This document shows, one piece after another, positions 25,837-36,926 of a DNA stretch of 64,000 nucleotides. Location: contig NZ_CP017754.1 in NCBI RefSeq assembly GCF_001854325.1, positions 1,674,001 through 1,738,000 of the forward strand. Direction: 5' to 3'. The stretch comes from Cupriavidus malaysiensis. GTDB lineage: Bacteria > Pseudomonadota > Gammaproteobacteria > Burkholderiales > Burkholderiaceae. The position numbers were made by a program, and so were the translations under genes. Position 1 is the first letter of the stretch; each line of letters opens with the position of its first letter. The notes below the pieces were generated by a model that was not told the origin of the DNA, did not search any database, and was given only the letters and a program-made list of their open reading frames with translations.

Positions 25837-27093
25837 ATGAAACGACGCAATATGCTGAAGCTGACCGCGGTGGCCGCGGCGGCGATGATCGGGTCCAGCA
25901 CGCTGGCACTGGCGCAGAGCAAGGAGCCGATCAAGGTCGGCATCCTGCACTCGCTGTCCGGCACGATGGCGATCTCCGAGACCTCGCTGAAGGACGTCGC
26001 GCTGATGACCATCGACGAGATCAACAAGAGCGGTGGCGTGCTGGGCCGCAAGCTCGAACCGGTGGTGGTGGACCCGGCCTCGAACTGGCCGCTGTTCGCC
26101 GAGAAGGCGCGCCAGCTGATCAGCAAGGACAAGGTGGCGGTCACCTTCGGCTGCTGGACTTCGGTGTCGCGCAAGTCGGTGCTGCCGGTCTACGAGGAAC
26201 TGAACTCGCTGCTGTTCTACCCGGTGCAGTATGAAGGCGAAGAGATGTCGAAGAACGTCTTCTACACCGGCGCGGCGCCCAACCAGCAGGCCATCCCGGC
26301 CGTCGAATACCTGATGAGCAAGGAGGGTGGTGGCGCCAAGCGCTTCTTCCTGCTCGGCACCGACTACGTCTATCCGCGCACCACCAACAAGATCCTGCGC
26401 GCCTTCCTGAAGAGCAAGGGCGTGGCCGACTCGGACATCGAGGAGGTCTACACGCCGTTCGGCCACAGCGACTACCAGACCATCGTCGCCAACATCAAGA
26501 AGTTCTCGCAGGGCGGCAAGACCGCGGTGATCTCGACCATCAACGGCGACTCCAACGTGCCCTTCTACAAGGAACTGGGCAACGCCGGCCTGAAGGCCAA
26601 GGACGTGCCGGTGGTCGCCTTCTCGGTCGGCGAAGAAGAGCTGCGCGGCATCGACACCAAGCCGCTGGTGGGCCACCTGGCCGCGTGGAACTACTTCATG
26701 TCGGTCAAGAACCCGACCAACGATGCCTTCCGCAAGGAATGGGCGGCCTGGGTCAAGGCCAACAACCTGCCCGGCGGCGACAAGCGCGTGACCAATGACC
26801 CGATGGAAGCGACCTACGTCGGCATCCATATGTGGGCCCAGGCCGTCAAGAAGGCCGGCAGCACCGATCCGGACAAGGTGCGTGCGGCCATGTACGGCCA
26901 GACCTTCAAGGCGCCGGACGGCTTCACGCTGACCATGGGCGACAACCACCACCTGTACAAGCCGGTGATGATCGGCGAGGTGCGCGGCGACGGCCAGTTC
27001 AGCGTGGTGTGGAAGACGCCGAAGCCCATCCGCGCCCAGCCCTGGAGCCCGTTCATCTCGGGCAACGAAGGCAAGCCCGACAAGGTGATGTAA
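25837..27093 (+). CDS. urtA: urea ABC transporter substrate-binding protein
   Basis: 418-residue periplasmic receptor for urea. The N-terminus has a twin-arginine-like signal (MKRRNMLKLTAVAAAAM, cleavage near LALAQS). The mature protein begins EPIKVGILHSLSGTMAISE, the UrtA/FmdD hallmark. FGCWTSVSRKSVLPVYEE and YVYPRTTNKILRAFLK are typical. ATG 25837 follows GGGAG. It heads an operon urtABCDE-ureDAJBCEFG about 12.5 kb long with a sigma-54 promoter. Confidence 0.96.
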   Translation: MKRRNMLKLTAVAAAAMIGSSTLALAQSKEPIKVGILHSLSGTMAISETSLKDVALMTIDEINKSGGVLGRKLEPVVVDPASNWPLFAEKARQLISKDKVAVTFGCWTSVSRKSVLPVYEELNSLLFYPVQYEGEEMSKNVFYTGAAPNQQAIPAVEYLMSKEGGGAKRFFLLGTDYVYPRTTNKILRAFLKSKGVADSDIEEVYTPFGHSDYQTIVANIKKFSQGGKTAVISTINGDSNVPFYKELGNAGLKAKDVPVVAFSVGEEELRGIDTKPLVGHLAAWNYFMSVKNPTNDAFRKEWAAWVKANNLPGGDKRVTNDPMEATYVGIHMWAQAVKKAGSTDPDKVRAAMYGQTFKAPDGFTLTMGDNHHLYKPVMIGEVRGDGQFSVVWKTPKPIRAQPWSPFISGNEGKPDKVM

Positions 27094-27228
27094 GCGGGGG
27101 AGGAGGGCGGCGCCACGCGCCGGCCCCTCCGATCGTACCGCCATGTCCGCGCATGGCGGCCTGGCCGCCACCGGACACCCCCGGAGGAGGCCGGCCGTCC
27201 TGCCATCCGTCGCCGACCACAGACCATC

Positions 27229-28866
27229 ATGCTCCGAACCGCATTCCAGTCCGCCGCCTCCCGCCTGCGCGCCGCGCTGGCCGCCGCGCTGCTGCTCGCG
27301 GTGCCGCTGCTGCACGCCGCGCCGCTGACGCAGGACGACCTCAAGCCGCTGGCAGGGGACGATTTCGACGCCAAGAGCGCCGCCATCGCCGCGCTCGCCA
27401 AGGCGCCGGCCGCGCAGGCCGGCCCCATCCTCAAGGCGCTGCAGGACGATTCGCTGCAATACGCCCCCGGCACCGGCATGGTGATCCAGGACGGCGACAA
27501 GATCCTCGACGCCGTCAGCGGCAAGCCGGTCGCGGTCAAGGCCGACGAGCTGGAGGCGCCGACCTTGAACAACAGCCTGCGCTCCCAGGTGGACAGCGCG
27601 GCCAGCAGCCTGCTGCTGCAGTCGCCCGACATCGCGGTGCGCACGCAGGCCATCAATACCCTGCTCGACCAGCCCGACAGCGCGTCGCGCGAGACGGTCG
27701 AGGCGGCCCGCAAGGCGGAGGCCGACCCCGCGCTGCGCGCCAAGCTGGACGTGATCTGGGCCGGCGCGGCGCTGTCCGACCCGGACCGCAACGCGCGCCT
27801 GGAGGCGATCCGCATCCTCGGGCGCGACGATAATCCGCAGAACCGCCTCAAGCTCAAGCCCTTCGTCGAGCGCGATGCGGCGGGCCGCTACCGCGAGCCC
27901 GATGCCGAGCTGCGCGTGGCCGCCCAGCAGGTGCTCGACGGCTTGCGCACCGAGCAGCGCCGCGCCGAGCTGATCGGCAACCTGTTCGCCGGCCTGAGCC
28001 TGGGCAGCGTGCTGCTGCTGGCGGCGCTCGGCCTGGCCATCACCTACGGCCTGATCGGCGTCATCAACATGGCGCACGGTGAATTCCTGATGATCGGCGC
28101 CTATGCGACCTACTCGGTGCAGAGCGTGTTCCGCGCGCATTTCCCCGGCGCCTTCGAGTGGTACCTGCTGGCGGCGCTGCCGGCCGCCTTCCTGGCCTCG
28201 GCGCTGGTCGGCTTCGTGCTGGAGCGCCTGGTGCTGCGCCATCTGTACGGCCGCCCGCTCGAGACCTTGCTGGCGACCTTCGGCGTCAGCCTGCTGCTGA
28301 TGCAGGCCGTGCGCACGGTGTTCGGCGCGCAGAACGTGGAGGTGGCCAATCCGGCATGGATGAGCGGCGGCTTCGCGCTGCTGCCGGCCCTGGTGATTCC
28401 CTACAACCGCGTCGTCATCATCGTGTTCGCGCTGGCGGTGGTGGCGGTGGCCTGGGGCGTGCTCAACCGCACCCGCCTCGGCCTGTTCGTGCGCGCCACC
28501 ACGCAGAACCGCACCATGGCGGCCTGCGTGGGCGTGCGCACCTGGAAGGTCGACAGCTACGCCTTCGCCTTCGGCGCCGGCATCGCCGGCCTGGGCGGTT
28601 GTGCGCTGTCGCAGATCGGCAATGTGGGTCCGGACCTCGGCCAGGCCTACATCATCGATTCCTTCATGGTGGTCGTGCTGGGCGGCGTGGGCCAGCTCGC
28701 CGGCACCATCGTCGGGGCCTTCGGCCTGGGCCTCGTCAACAAGTTCATCGAGCCGTTCTACGGCGCGGTGCTGGCCAAGATCTTCGTCCTGGTGCTGATC
28801 GTGCTCTTCATCCAGAAGCGCCCGCAAGGACTGTTCGCGCTCAAGGGGCGCAGCGCGGAGGCATGA
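27229..28866 (+). CDS. urtB: urea ABC transporter permease UrtB
   Basis: 545-residue inner-membrane permease. It has a signal-like N-terminus and a long periplasmic extension of about 250 residues, which is characteristic of UrtB and absent in LivH, before the eight-helix LivH-like domain from LFAGLSLGSVLLLAALGLA. The permease domain includes NMAHGEFLMIGAYATY and GGVGQLAGTIVGAF. Its stop overlaps the urtC start (ATGA at 28863-28866). Confidence 0.95.
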   Translation: MLRTAFQSAASRLRAALAAALLLAVPLLHAAPLTQDDLKPLAGDDFDAKSAAIAALAKAPAAQAGPILKALQDDSLQYAPGTGMVIQDGDKILDAVSGKPVAVKADELEAPTLNNSLRSQVDSAASSLLLQSPDIAVRTQAINTLLDQPDSASRETVEAARKAEADPALRAKLDVIWAGAALSDPDRNARLEAIRILGRDDNPQNRLKLKPFVERDAAGRYREPDAELRVAAQQVLDGLRTEQRRAELIGNLFAGLSLGSVLLLAALGLAITYGLIGVINMAHGEFLMIGAYATYSVQSVFRAHFPGAFEWYLLAALPAAFLASALVGFVLERLVLRHLYGRPLETLLATFGVSLLLMQAVRTVFGAQNVEVANPAWMSGGFALLPALVIPYNRVVIIVFALAVVAVAWGVLNRTRLGLFVRATTQNRTMAACVGVRTWKVDSYAFAFGAGIAGLGGCALSQIGNVGPDLGQAYIIDSFMVVVLGGVGQLAGTIVGAFGLGLVNKFIEPFYGAVLAKIFVLVLIVLFIQKRPQGLFALKGRSAEA

Positions 28867-30062
28867 TGCAGGGTTCCTTCTCTCGATCCTCGAACGGTTT
28901 GCGCCTGGACGTGCCCGAGCGCCAGCCGCTGTTCCCCGCGCGCGGCTGGCTGGCGCTGGCGGTGCTCGCCGCCATCGCCTGCATCGGCGTGCCGCTGTGC
29001 GCGCTGGTGCTGCCGCCCGGCCATCCGCTGCACCTGTCGGCTTACGCACTGACGCTGATCGGCAAGATCATGTGCTACGCGCTGGCGGCCATCGCGCTCG
29101 ACCTGGTGTGGGGCTACTGCGGCATCCTCAGCCTGGGCCATGGCCTGTTCTTCGCCCTCGGCGGCTATGCCATGGGCATGTACCTGATGCGGGCCATCGG
29201 GCGCGAGGGCGTCTACAAGAGCGAGCTGCCGGACTTCATGGTGTTCCTGGACTGGAAGGAACTGCCCTGGTTCTGGCACGGCAGCGAGCACCTGTGGGTG
29301 GCGCTGGCCCTGGTGGTGCTGGTGCCCGGCTTGCTGGCCTGGCTGTTCGGCTTCTTCGCCTTCCGCTCGCGCATCAAGGGCGTCTACCTGTCCATCATCA
29401 CACAGGCGATGACCTATGCGGCCATGCTGCTGTTCTTCCGCAACGAGACCGGCTTCGGCGGCAACAACGGCTTCACCGACTTCAAGCGCATCGCCGGCTT
29501 CGCCGTGGCCGCGCCGCAGACCCGCACCGCGCTGTTCGTGCTGAGCTTCGCCGCGCTGCTGGCCGGCTTCATCGCCTGCCGCGCCATCGTCGCCTCCAAG
29601 CTGGGCCGCGTGGTGACGGCGGTGCGCGATGCCGAGACGCGCGTGATGTTCTCCGGCTACAACCCGCTCGGCTACAAGCTGTTCGTATGGACCTTCTCGG
29701 CGGTGCTGTGCGGTATCGCGGGCGCGCTCTACGTGCCGCAGGTGGGCATCATCAACCCGGGCGAGATGTCGCCGGCCAACTCGATCGAGATGGCGGTGTG
29801 GGTGGCCGTGGGCGGGCGCGGCACGCTGGTCGGCCCGGTCGTCGGCGCCTTCCTCGTCAACGGGGCCAAGACCCTGTTCACGGCCTATTTCGCCGAGTAC
29901 TGGCTGTTCCTGCTGGGGGCGATGTTCGTGCTGGTCACGCTCTACCTGCCGGACGGCGTGGTCGGCCTGTTCAAGCGGCTGCGCGCCGCGCGCCGGCCGC
30001 AGGTGCCGGCGGTGGCGGCCGCGCCGGCGGCCGGCGCGAGCCATAGCGGAGGTGAGGCATGA
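28863..30062 (+). CDS. urtC: urea ABC transporter permease UrtC
   Basis: 399-residue LivM-like permease, the UrtB partner. YCGILSLGHGLFFALGGYAM and VWVAVGGRGTLVGPVVGAFL are family segments; the insertion LPDFMVFLDWKELPWFW is specific for UrtC. Start at ATG 28863 overlaps the urtB stop; ATG 28866 is the alternative. The C-terminus is an Ala/Pro-rich tail. Confidence 0.95.
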   Translation: MMQGSFSRSSNGLRLDVPERQPLFPARGWLALAVLAAIACIGVPLCALVLPPGHPLHLSAYALTLIGKIMCYALAAIALDLVWGYCGILSLGHGLFFALGGYAMGMYLMRAIGREGVYKSELPDFMVFLDWKELPWFWHGSEHLWVALALVVLVPGLLAWLFGFFAFRSRIKGVYLSIITQAMTYAAMLLFFRNETGFGGNNGFTDFKRIAGFAVAAPQTRTALFVLSFAALLAGFIACRAIVASKLGRVVTAVRDAETRVMFSGYNPLGYKLFVWTFSAVLCGIAGALYVPQVGIINPGEMSPANSIEMAVWVAVGGRGTLVGPVVGAFLVNGAKTLFTAYFAEYWLFLLGAMFVLVTLYLPDGVVGLFKRLRAARRPQVPAVAAAPAAGASHSGGEA

Positions 30063-30943
30063 GTGCGGCGATGGGTATCAGCAAGAGCGTCGAGGCCGGC
30101 GCGCAGGGCGATGCCGGGTTGGCCGAGAGCGGCGACGCCACCGGCCTGGGCCGGGTGCTGGAGCCGGGCGTCATCGACGTCTCGCACGGCCCCATCCTCT
30201 ACCTGGAGGACGTGACCGTGCAGTTCGATGGCTTCCGCGCGCTCAACAAGCTGACGCTGTCGATCGACCACGGCGAGCTGCGCTGCGTGATCGGCCCCAA
30301 CGGCGCCGGCAAGACCACCATGATGGACGTGATCACCGGCAAGACCGGACCGCGTAACGCCAGCGTCAACGGCCGCGTGTTCCTGGGCCAGACCATCGAC
30401 CTGATGCGCATGACGGAGCCGCAGATCGCCCAGGCCGGCATCGGCCGCAAGTTCCAGAAGCCCACCGTGTTCGAGCAGCACGCGGTGTGGGAGAACCTGG
30501 AGCTGGCGATGAAGGCGGACAAGCGCTGGTGGGCCACGCTGCGCGCGCGCCTGGACGGCAGCGGGCGCGGCCGCATCGAGCAGACGCTGGCGCTGACCGG
30601 TCTGGAAGACGAGGCCTACCGGCCCGCCGGGCTGCTGTCGCACGGACAGAAGCAGCGCCTCGAGATCGGCATGCTGCTGATGCAGCAGCCGCAGCTGTTG
30701 CTGCTGGACGAGCCGGTGGCCGGCATGACCGACGAGGAAACCATGCAGCTCGCCGCGCTGCTCAACGGCCTGCGCGGCACCTGCTCGATGATGGTGGTGG
30801 AGCATGACATGGAGTTCGTCGCCGCGCTGGCCGGCGAGGCCGGCAAGGTGACGGTGCTGGCCGAGGGCAGCGTGCTGGCCGAAGGCACGCTGGACGCCGT
30901 CAAGCGCGACGAGCGCGTGATCGAATCTTATCTGGGACGATGA
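30059..30943 (+). CDS. urtD: urea ABC transporter ATP-binding protein UrtD
   Basis: 294-residue ATPase. Walker A GPNGAGKTT, signature LSHGQKQRLEIGM and Walker B LLLLDEPVAGMT are intact, with the UrtD-specific DVITGKTGPRNASVNG. The first 45 residues are a variable extension before ILYLEDVTVQFDGF. Its ATG overlaps the urtC stop by 4 bases (ATGA). Confidence 0.95.
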   Translation: MSAAMGISKSVEAGAQGDAGLAESGDATGLGRVLEPGVIDVSHGPILYLEDVTVQFDGFRALNKLTLSIDHGELRCVIGPNGAGKTTMMDVITGKTGPRNASVNGRVFLGQTIDLMRMTEPQIAQAGIGRKFQKPTVFEQHAVWENLELAMKADKRWWATLRARLDGSGRGRIEQTLALTGLEDEAYRPAGLLSHGQKQRLEIGMLLMQQPQLLLLDEPVAGMTDEETMQLAALLNGLRGTCSMMVVEHDMEFVAALAGEAGKVTVLAEGSVLAEGTLDAVKRDERVIESYLGR

Positions 30944-31638
30944 AGATGCTGCAGGTCAATGCACTGAACCAGTTCTACGGCGGCAGCCACATCCTGCGCG
31001 ACGTCAGCTTCGAGGTGCCGCACGGCCGCCTGACCACGCTGCTCGGGCGCAACGGCGTAGGCAAGAGCACGCTGCTCAAATGCCTGATGGGCGTGGTGCC
31101 CACGCGCAGCGGCAGCATCCAGTGGGATGGCCGCGCGCTGGAAAAGAAGCCGCCCTACGAACGCGTGTCCGCAGGCCTGGCCTATGTGCCGCAGGGGCGC
31201 GAGATCTTCCCGCGCCTGACGGTGGAAGAGAACCTGCTGATCGGCGCGGCCAGCCGTGCCCGACCGGCCGGCGTGCCGGAACGCATCTACGAGCTGTTCC
31301 CGGTGCTGCGCACCATGCGCCAGCGGCGCGGCGGCGACCTGTCGGGCGGACAGCAGCAGCAACTGGCGATCGGACGCGCGCTGATGAGCGAGCCCGGCCT
31401 GCTGATCCTGGACGAGCCGACCGAAGGCATCCAGCCCTCCATCATCCAGGACATCGGGCGCGCGCTGCGGCTGCTGGTCGACGAATTCGGCATGACGGTG
31501 CTGCTGGTGGAGCAGTACTACGAGTTCGCCCGCCACCTGGCCGACCACTACGTGGTGATGAGCCGCGGCGAAGTGGTGGCCAAGGGGGCGGGCGCGGACA
31601 TGGAGCGCGATGGCGTGCGCGAGTTGATCGCGGTGTGA
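30940..31638 (+). CDS. urtE: urea ABC transporter ATP-binding protein UrtE
   Basis: 232-residue LivF-like ATPase, second nucleotide-binding subunit. LLGRNGVGKSTLLKCLMG, LSGGQQQQLAIGRALMSEP and LLILDEPTEGIQPS are visible. Start at ATG 30940 overlaps the urtD stop; ATG 30946 is an alternative. A run of six 9-bp repeats follows its stop. Confidence 0.95.
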   Translation: MKMLQVNALNQFYGGSHILRDVSFEVPHGRLTTLLGRNGVGKSTLLKCLMGVVPTRSGSIQWDGRALEKKPPYERVSAGLAYVPQGREIFPRLTVEENLLIGAASRARPAGVPERIYELFPVLRTMRQRRGGDLSGGQQQQLAIGRALMSEPGLLILDEPTEGIQPSIIQDIGRALRLLVDEFGMTVLLVEQYYEFARHLADHYVVMSRGEVVAKGAGADMERDGVRELIAV

Positions 31639-31643
31639 GCGCC

Positions 31644-31697
31644 GATCGGGCCGCTTGCGCCGCTTGGGCCGATTGCGCCGATTGCGCCGATCAAGCC
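31644..31697. repeat. 9-bp tandem repeat, 6 copies
   Basis: Six consecutive degenerate nonamers of type GATTGCGCC/GCTTGGGCC immediately after the urtE stop; the fourth and fifth copies are identical. Confidence 0.85.
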
Positions 31698-31854
31698 GTG
31701 CGAGTGCGGCAGCGGCGGCGCGCCGGCGACGGGGCTTCCGGGCCCCGCGGTGGCGCGCTATGATGCCCGCAGCACAGGCGGTCTGGCGGCGCGGTGCCAA
31801 GCGCCGCCGCCCGCATCCGTCCTCGCGCCTTGCCGATACGTGCTTCCATTTCCC

Positions 31855-32727
31855 ATGCGCCATCCCGATTTCCCTCCCGCCGTGGCCACGCTTCCTGCCT
31901 GGCAGGCCAGCCTGCGCCTGCGCTTCGCCGCGCGGGGCGGGCGCAGCGTGCTGGTCGAGCGCCGCCACCAGGGGCCGCTGCTGGTGCAGAAGCCGCTCTA
32001 TCCCGAGGGCGCGCCCTGCCACGCGGTGATCCTCCATCCGCCGGCGGGCATCGCCGGCGGCGACGACCTCGATATCGAGGTGGCGGTGGAGGCCGGCGCG
32101 CATGGCGTGCTGGCCACGCCCGGCGCAAGCAAGTGGTACAAGTCGCTCGGGCGCGAGGCCGCGCAGCGCGTGACGCTGCGCGTGGCCGCCGGCGCGCGGC
32201 TCGACTGGCTGCCGCAGGAGAACATCATCTACGACGCGGCGCGCGCGCGCATCGCCACCCGCGTCGAGGTCGAGCCGGGCGGCAGCGTGATCGGCTGGGA
32301 CGCGCTGGTGCTGGGGCGGCGTGCTTCCGGCGAGCAGTGGTCCAGCGGTGCCGTGTGGCTCGACACCTGGGTCGGCGGCGGCGCGCGCGCGCAGTGGATC
32401 GAGCAGGCGCACATCACGGCGGACTCACCGTTGCGCGGCGCCCGGGGCGGCATGGACGGGCTGCCGGTGATGGGCACGCTGTGGGCGGTGGGGGAGGGGG
32501 CCACGCAGGAGCTGGCCGAGCAGCTGGCGCAGACGCTACCCTACACGGCGGTGTTGCGTGCGGGCGTGAGCTGCCTGCCGGCGGCGCGCGCGCAGCCCGT
32601 GCTGCTGCTGCGCGTGCTGGGTGAGCGCATGGAGGCGGTACGCCAGGTGCTGGTGGCGGCATGGACGCTGCTGCGCGAGCCCATGCACGGGGTGCCGGCG
32701 CGGCCGCTGCGCCTGTGGGCCACTTGA
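31855..32727 (+). CDS. ureD: urease accessory protein UreD
   Basis: 290-residue chaperone that, with UreF and UreG, delivers nickel to urease. QASLRLRFAARGGRSVLVER, HPPAGIAGGDDLDIEVAV and GASKWYKSLGREA are typical of UreD. I chose ATG 31855 (MRHPDFPP); a longer in-frame start at 31750 adds a non-homologous 35-residue stretch. It follows urtE after a 216-base spacer with tandem repeats. Confidence 0.92.
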   Translation: MRHPDFPPAVATLPAWQASLRLRFAARGGRSVLVERRHQGPLLVQKPLYPEGAPCHAVILHPPAGIAGGDDLDIEVAVEAGAHGVLATPGASKWYKSLGREAAQRVTLRVAAGARLDWLPQENIIYDAARARIATRVEVEPGGSVIGWDALVLGRRASGEQWSSGAVWLDTWVGGGARAQWIEQAHITADSPLRGARGGMDGLPVMGTLWAVGEGATQELAEQLAQTLPYTAVLRAGVSCLPAARAQPVLLLRVLGERMEAVRQVLVAAWTLLREPMHGVPARPLRLWAT

Positions 32728-32777
32728 GCTCGCCTGAGGCCGGGGCGGTGGACACGCCGATGGATGGGACGGCAAGC

Positions 32778-32821
32778 CGAGAGAACCGAGAGAACCAAGA
32801 GAACCAAGGGAACCGAGAGAC
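32778..32821. repeat. 9-bp purine-rich tandem repeat, about 5 copies
   Basis: Units CGAGAGAAC, CGAGAGAAC, CAAGAGAAC, CAAGGGAAC and a partial copy, directly before the ureA ribosome site (AAGAGGA). Confidence 0.85.
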
Positions 32822-32836
32822 AAGAGGAATGCGAGC

Positions 32837-33139
32837 ATGGAACTGACACCACGCGAGAAGGACAAGCTGCTGATCTTCACCGCCGCGCTGCTGGCCGAGC
32901 GCCGCCGCGCGCGCGGACTGAAACTGAACTACCCCGAGGCGGTGGCGCTGATCACCGCCGCCATCATGGAGGGGGCGCGCGACGGCCGCACCGTGGCCGA
33001 GCTGATGCACGAGGGCACCACCGTGCTGGCGCGCGAGGACGTGATGGAAGGCGTGGCCGAGATGATCCCGGAGATCCAGGTCGAAGCCACCTTCCCGGAC
33101 GGCACCAAGCTGGTCACGGTGCACCACCCGATCGTCTGA
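32837..33139 (+). CDS. ureA: urease subunit gamma
   Basis: 100-residue smallest structural subunit of urease (urea to ammonia and carbamate). [34 protein letters not shown] and [18 protein letters not shown] are diagnostic. Standard length. AAGAGGA ribosome site upstream. Confidence 0.98.
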   Translation: MELTPREKDKLLIFTAALLAERRRARGLKLNYPEAVALITAAIMEGARDGRTVAELMHEGTTVLAREDVMEGVAEMIPEIQVEATFPDGTKLVTVHHPIV

Positions 33140-33199
33140 GGCCGTGCCGCGCGTCCCTGCCCGAGCCTTTCCTGAGCTGACACCAGAAGAGAGATCCCG

Positions 33200-33820
33200 A
33201 TGAACCGCCCCTCCCGCAACATCGTCCGCGCGCGCCTGGCCCTTGGCGCCACCCTGTCGCTGGCCGCTGCCTCCGCCTTTGCCCATCCCGGCCACGATGC
33301 CGCCACCGTCGGCGCCAGCCTGTGGGCCGGCCTGCTGCACCCCTTCACCGGACTGGACCACCTGCTGGCGATGACGGCGGTCGGGGTCTGGAGCGCACAG
33401 ACGGCGCAGGGCGGCAGCGTGCTGCGGCTGCCGCTCGCCTTCGTGCTGCTGATGCTGGTGGGCGCCGTGCTCGGGCTGGGCGGGCTCGCCCTGCCGGCGG
33501 TGGAGCCCATGATCGCCGCTTCGCTGCTGGTGCTTGGCCTGCTGGTGGCGGCGCGCGCCGCGCTGCCGGGCCCGGCCGGCATGGCCGTGGTCGGTGGCTT
33601 CGCCTTGTTCCATGGCTATGCGCACGGCGCCGAGCTGCCCGCTGCCGCCGCCGCGTTGCCGGCCACGCTGGCCTACGTGGCCGGCTTTGCCTGCGCCACC
33701 ATGGCTCTGCACCTGTCGGGCATCGGGCTGGGCAGCGCGCTGCGCCGCCAGGGCGGCTGGCTGATGCGCGCGGCCGGGGCCGGCGTGGCGCTGTATGGCA
33801 TCGGCCTGCTGGCGGCCTGA
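33200..33820 (+). CDS. ureJ: HupE/UreJ family membrane protein, probable nickel transporter
   Basis: 206-residue membrane protein with an N-terminal signal peptide (cleavage near SAFA-HPGH) and about six helices. The HupE/UreJ motif [18 protein letters not shown] is intact, with [10 protein letters not shown] near residue 135; these His residues are thought to bind nickel. It lies between ureA and ureB as in Cupriavidus and related genera and likely supplies nickel to urease. Confidence 0.9.
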   Translation: MNRPSRNIVRARLALGATLSLAAASAFAHPGHDAATVGASLWAGLLHPFTGLDHLLAMTAVGVWSAQTAQGGSVLRLPLAFVLLMLVGAVLGLGGLALPAVEPMIAASLLVLGLLVAARAALPGPAGMAVVGGFALFHGYAHGAELPAAAAALPATLAYVAGFACATMALHLSGIGLGSALRRQGGWLMRAAGAGVALYGIGLLAA

Positions 33821-33887
33821 GCGCCGCGGCGCGGACCCGGTGCTGCCAACGACCAAGCGAGAGCAAACAAGAGGAGAGCACAAGCCC

Positions 33888-34192
33888 ATGATTCCCGGCG
33901 AACTGATGCCCGCCGACGGCGAGATCGAACTCAATGTCGGCCGGCCCACGGTCACGGTCACCGTGGCCAATACCGGCGACCGGCCCATCCAGGTCGGCTC
34001 GCATTTCCACTTCTACGAAACCAATGCAGCGCTCGACTTCGACCGCGCGGCGGCGCGCGGCTTCCGGCTGAATATCGCCGCCGGCACCGCGGTGCGCTTC
34101 GAGCCCGGCCAGAGCCGCACCGTCGAGCTGGTGGCGCTCGACGGCGCGCGCATCGTCTACGGTTTCAACGGCAAGATCATGGGAGCGCTGTG

Positions 34193-34193
<1 letters not shown>
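33888..34193 (+). CDS. ureB: urease subunit beta
   Basis: 101-residue structural subunit. [37 protein letters not shown] and [12 protein letters not shown] are diagnostic. ATG 33888 follows AGAGGAGAGC. Its stop overlaps the ureC start (TGATG). Confidence 0.98.
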
Positions 34194-35911
<1,718 letters not shown>

Positions 35912-35949
35912 CGCGGCACCGTGCCGGACGTGCCGCCCGCAAGCCTGTC

Positions 35950-36621
35950 ATGCTAAAGATCGACAAACACCTCAGTGCACCGCACGGCATCGCGCCCGTG
36001 CTGGTCAAGCGCGCCCCCAAGCTGGTGCTGCCCTTCGGCGAGCGCAGCAAGAGCCGGCTGCGCGCCACGCTCGACAACGGCGAGGAAGCCGCCCTGTTCC
36101 TGCCGCGCGGCACCGTGCTGCGCGGCGGCGACCTGCTGGTGACCGAAGCGGGCACCTTCGTCGAGGTGCTGGCGGCGCCCGAGCACGTGCTGCAGGTCAG
36201 CGCCGCCGATCCGCTGGCGCTGATGCGCGCCGCCTACCATCTCGGCAACCGCCATACCCCGGTGGAAGTCGGGCGCGACTACCTGCGGCTGGAATACGAT
36301 CCGGTGCTGGCCGACATGCTGGCCCGCCTCGGCGTGCGCGCCGAACGCACGGAGCAGCCGTTCGAACCGGAAGCCGGCGCCTACGGCGGCGGCCACAAGC
36401 ACGGGCACGACGCGACCTTCGCCGAGGACTACGCGGCCGCGCAGGCGGTGTTCCACGAGCATCATGGGCATGGTCACGATCATGGGCACTCGCACTCGCA
36501 CTCGCACTCGCACTCGCACTCGCACTCGCACTCGCACTCGCACGGCCATTCGCATCCCCATGGCGATTCGCACGACCATGGCGATCACGTGCATGACGAG
36601 CATTGCGGGCACAAGCACTGA
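35950..36621 (+). CDS. ureE: urease accessory nickel metallochaperone UreE with long His tail
   Basis: 223-residue metallochaperone. N-terminal domain (about 1-75) and the metal-binding domain with GNRHTPVEV and [13 protein letters not shown] are standard. After residue 155 it carries an extended His-rich tail: [12 protein letters not shown], then nine His-Ser units, ending in DEHCGHKH. The nine His-Ser units come from nine exact CACTCG hexamers. ATG 35950 lies 38 bases after ureC. Confidence 0.96.
   Translation: MLKIDKHLSAPHGIAPVLVKRAPKLVLPFGERSKSRLRATLDNGEEAALFLPRGTVLRGGDLLVTEAGTFVEVLAAPEHVLQVSAADPLALMRAAYHLGNRHTPVEVGRDYLRLEYDPVLADMLARLGVRAERTEQPFEPEAGAYGGGHKHGHDATFAEDYAAAQAVFHEHHGHGHDHGHSHSHSHSHSHSHSHSHSHGHSHPHGDSHDHGDHVHDEHCGHKH
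36487..36540 (+). repeat. CACTCG hexanucleotide repeat, 9 exact copies, inside ureE
   Basis: 54 bases of perfect hexamer repeat coding for alternating His-Ser. Slippage would change tail length by His-Ser pairs without frameshift. Confidence 0.97.
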
Positions 36622-36677
36622 GAGGTTTCGCGCAGACGCATGAAAAAGCGATCGCCTGATTCTCTGCCGACGACCGA

Positions 36678-36709
36678 GCTCCCCTCTCCCGCGTGCGGGA
36701 GAGGGGAGC
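36678..36709. repeat. REP-like perfect palindrome, 15-bp arms
   Basis: GCTCCCCTCTCCCGC, GT, then the exact reverse complement. It lies in the 305-base ureE-ureF spacer and is shared with 36822-36866 and, less perfectly, 6149-6195. Confidence 0.9.
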
Positions 36710-36821
36710 AAACCGGCGCGCGCCGGGTGCCGTTTCGCGACAATGCGGCTCAGGCAGTCCGGGTGGAATCGTCCGGCGCGCGAAGCCGCCCGAATCCGGC
36801 CGACAACGTAAGCGCACCGAA

Positions 36822-36866
36822 GCTCCCCTCTCCCGCATGCGGGAGAGGGGCTGGGGGTGAGGGCGG
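36822..36866. repeat. REP-like palindrome, second copy
   Basis: Same 15-base left arm as 36678, loop AT, right arm matching 12 bases, then CTGGGGGTGAGGG, a tail I know from REP-type elements of this bacterial group. The copies are 144 bases apart and in the same orientation. Confidence 0.88.
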
Positions 36867-36926
36867 GCGCCCGGTAGAGCGGCGCGGCGATGATCTTCCC
36901 GTGCGCCAACGAAGAGCCGGCGAACC

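Noticed and set aside
25774..29049. Very long antisense open frame over urtA-urtB
   Set aside because: Same reason; the sense genes have full domain support.
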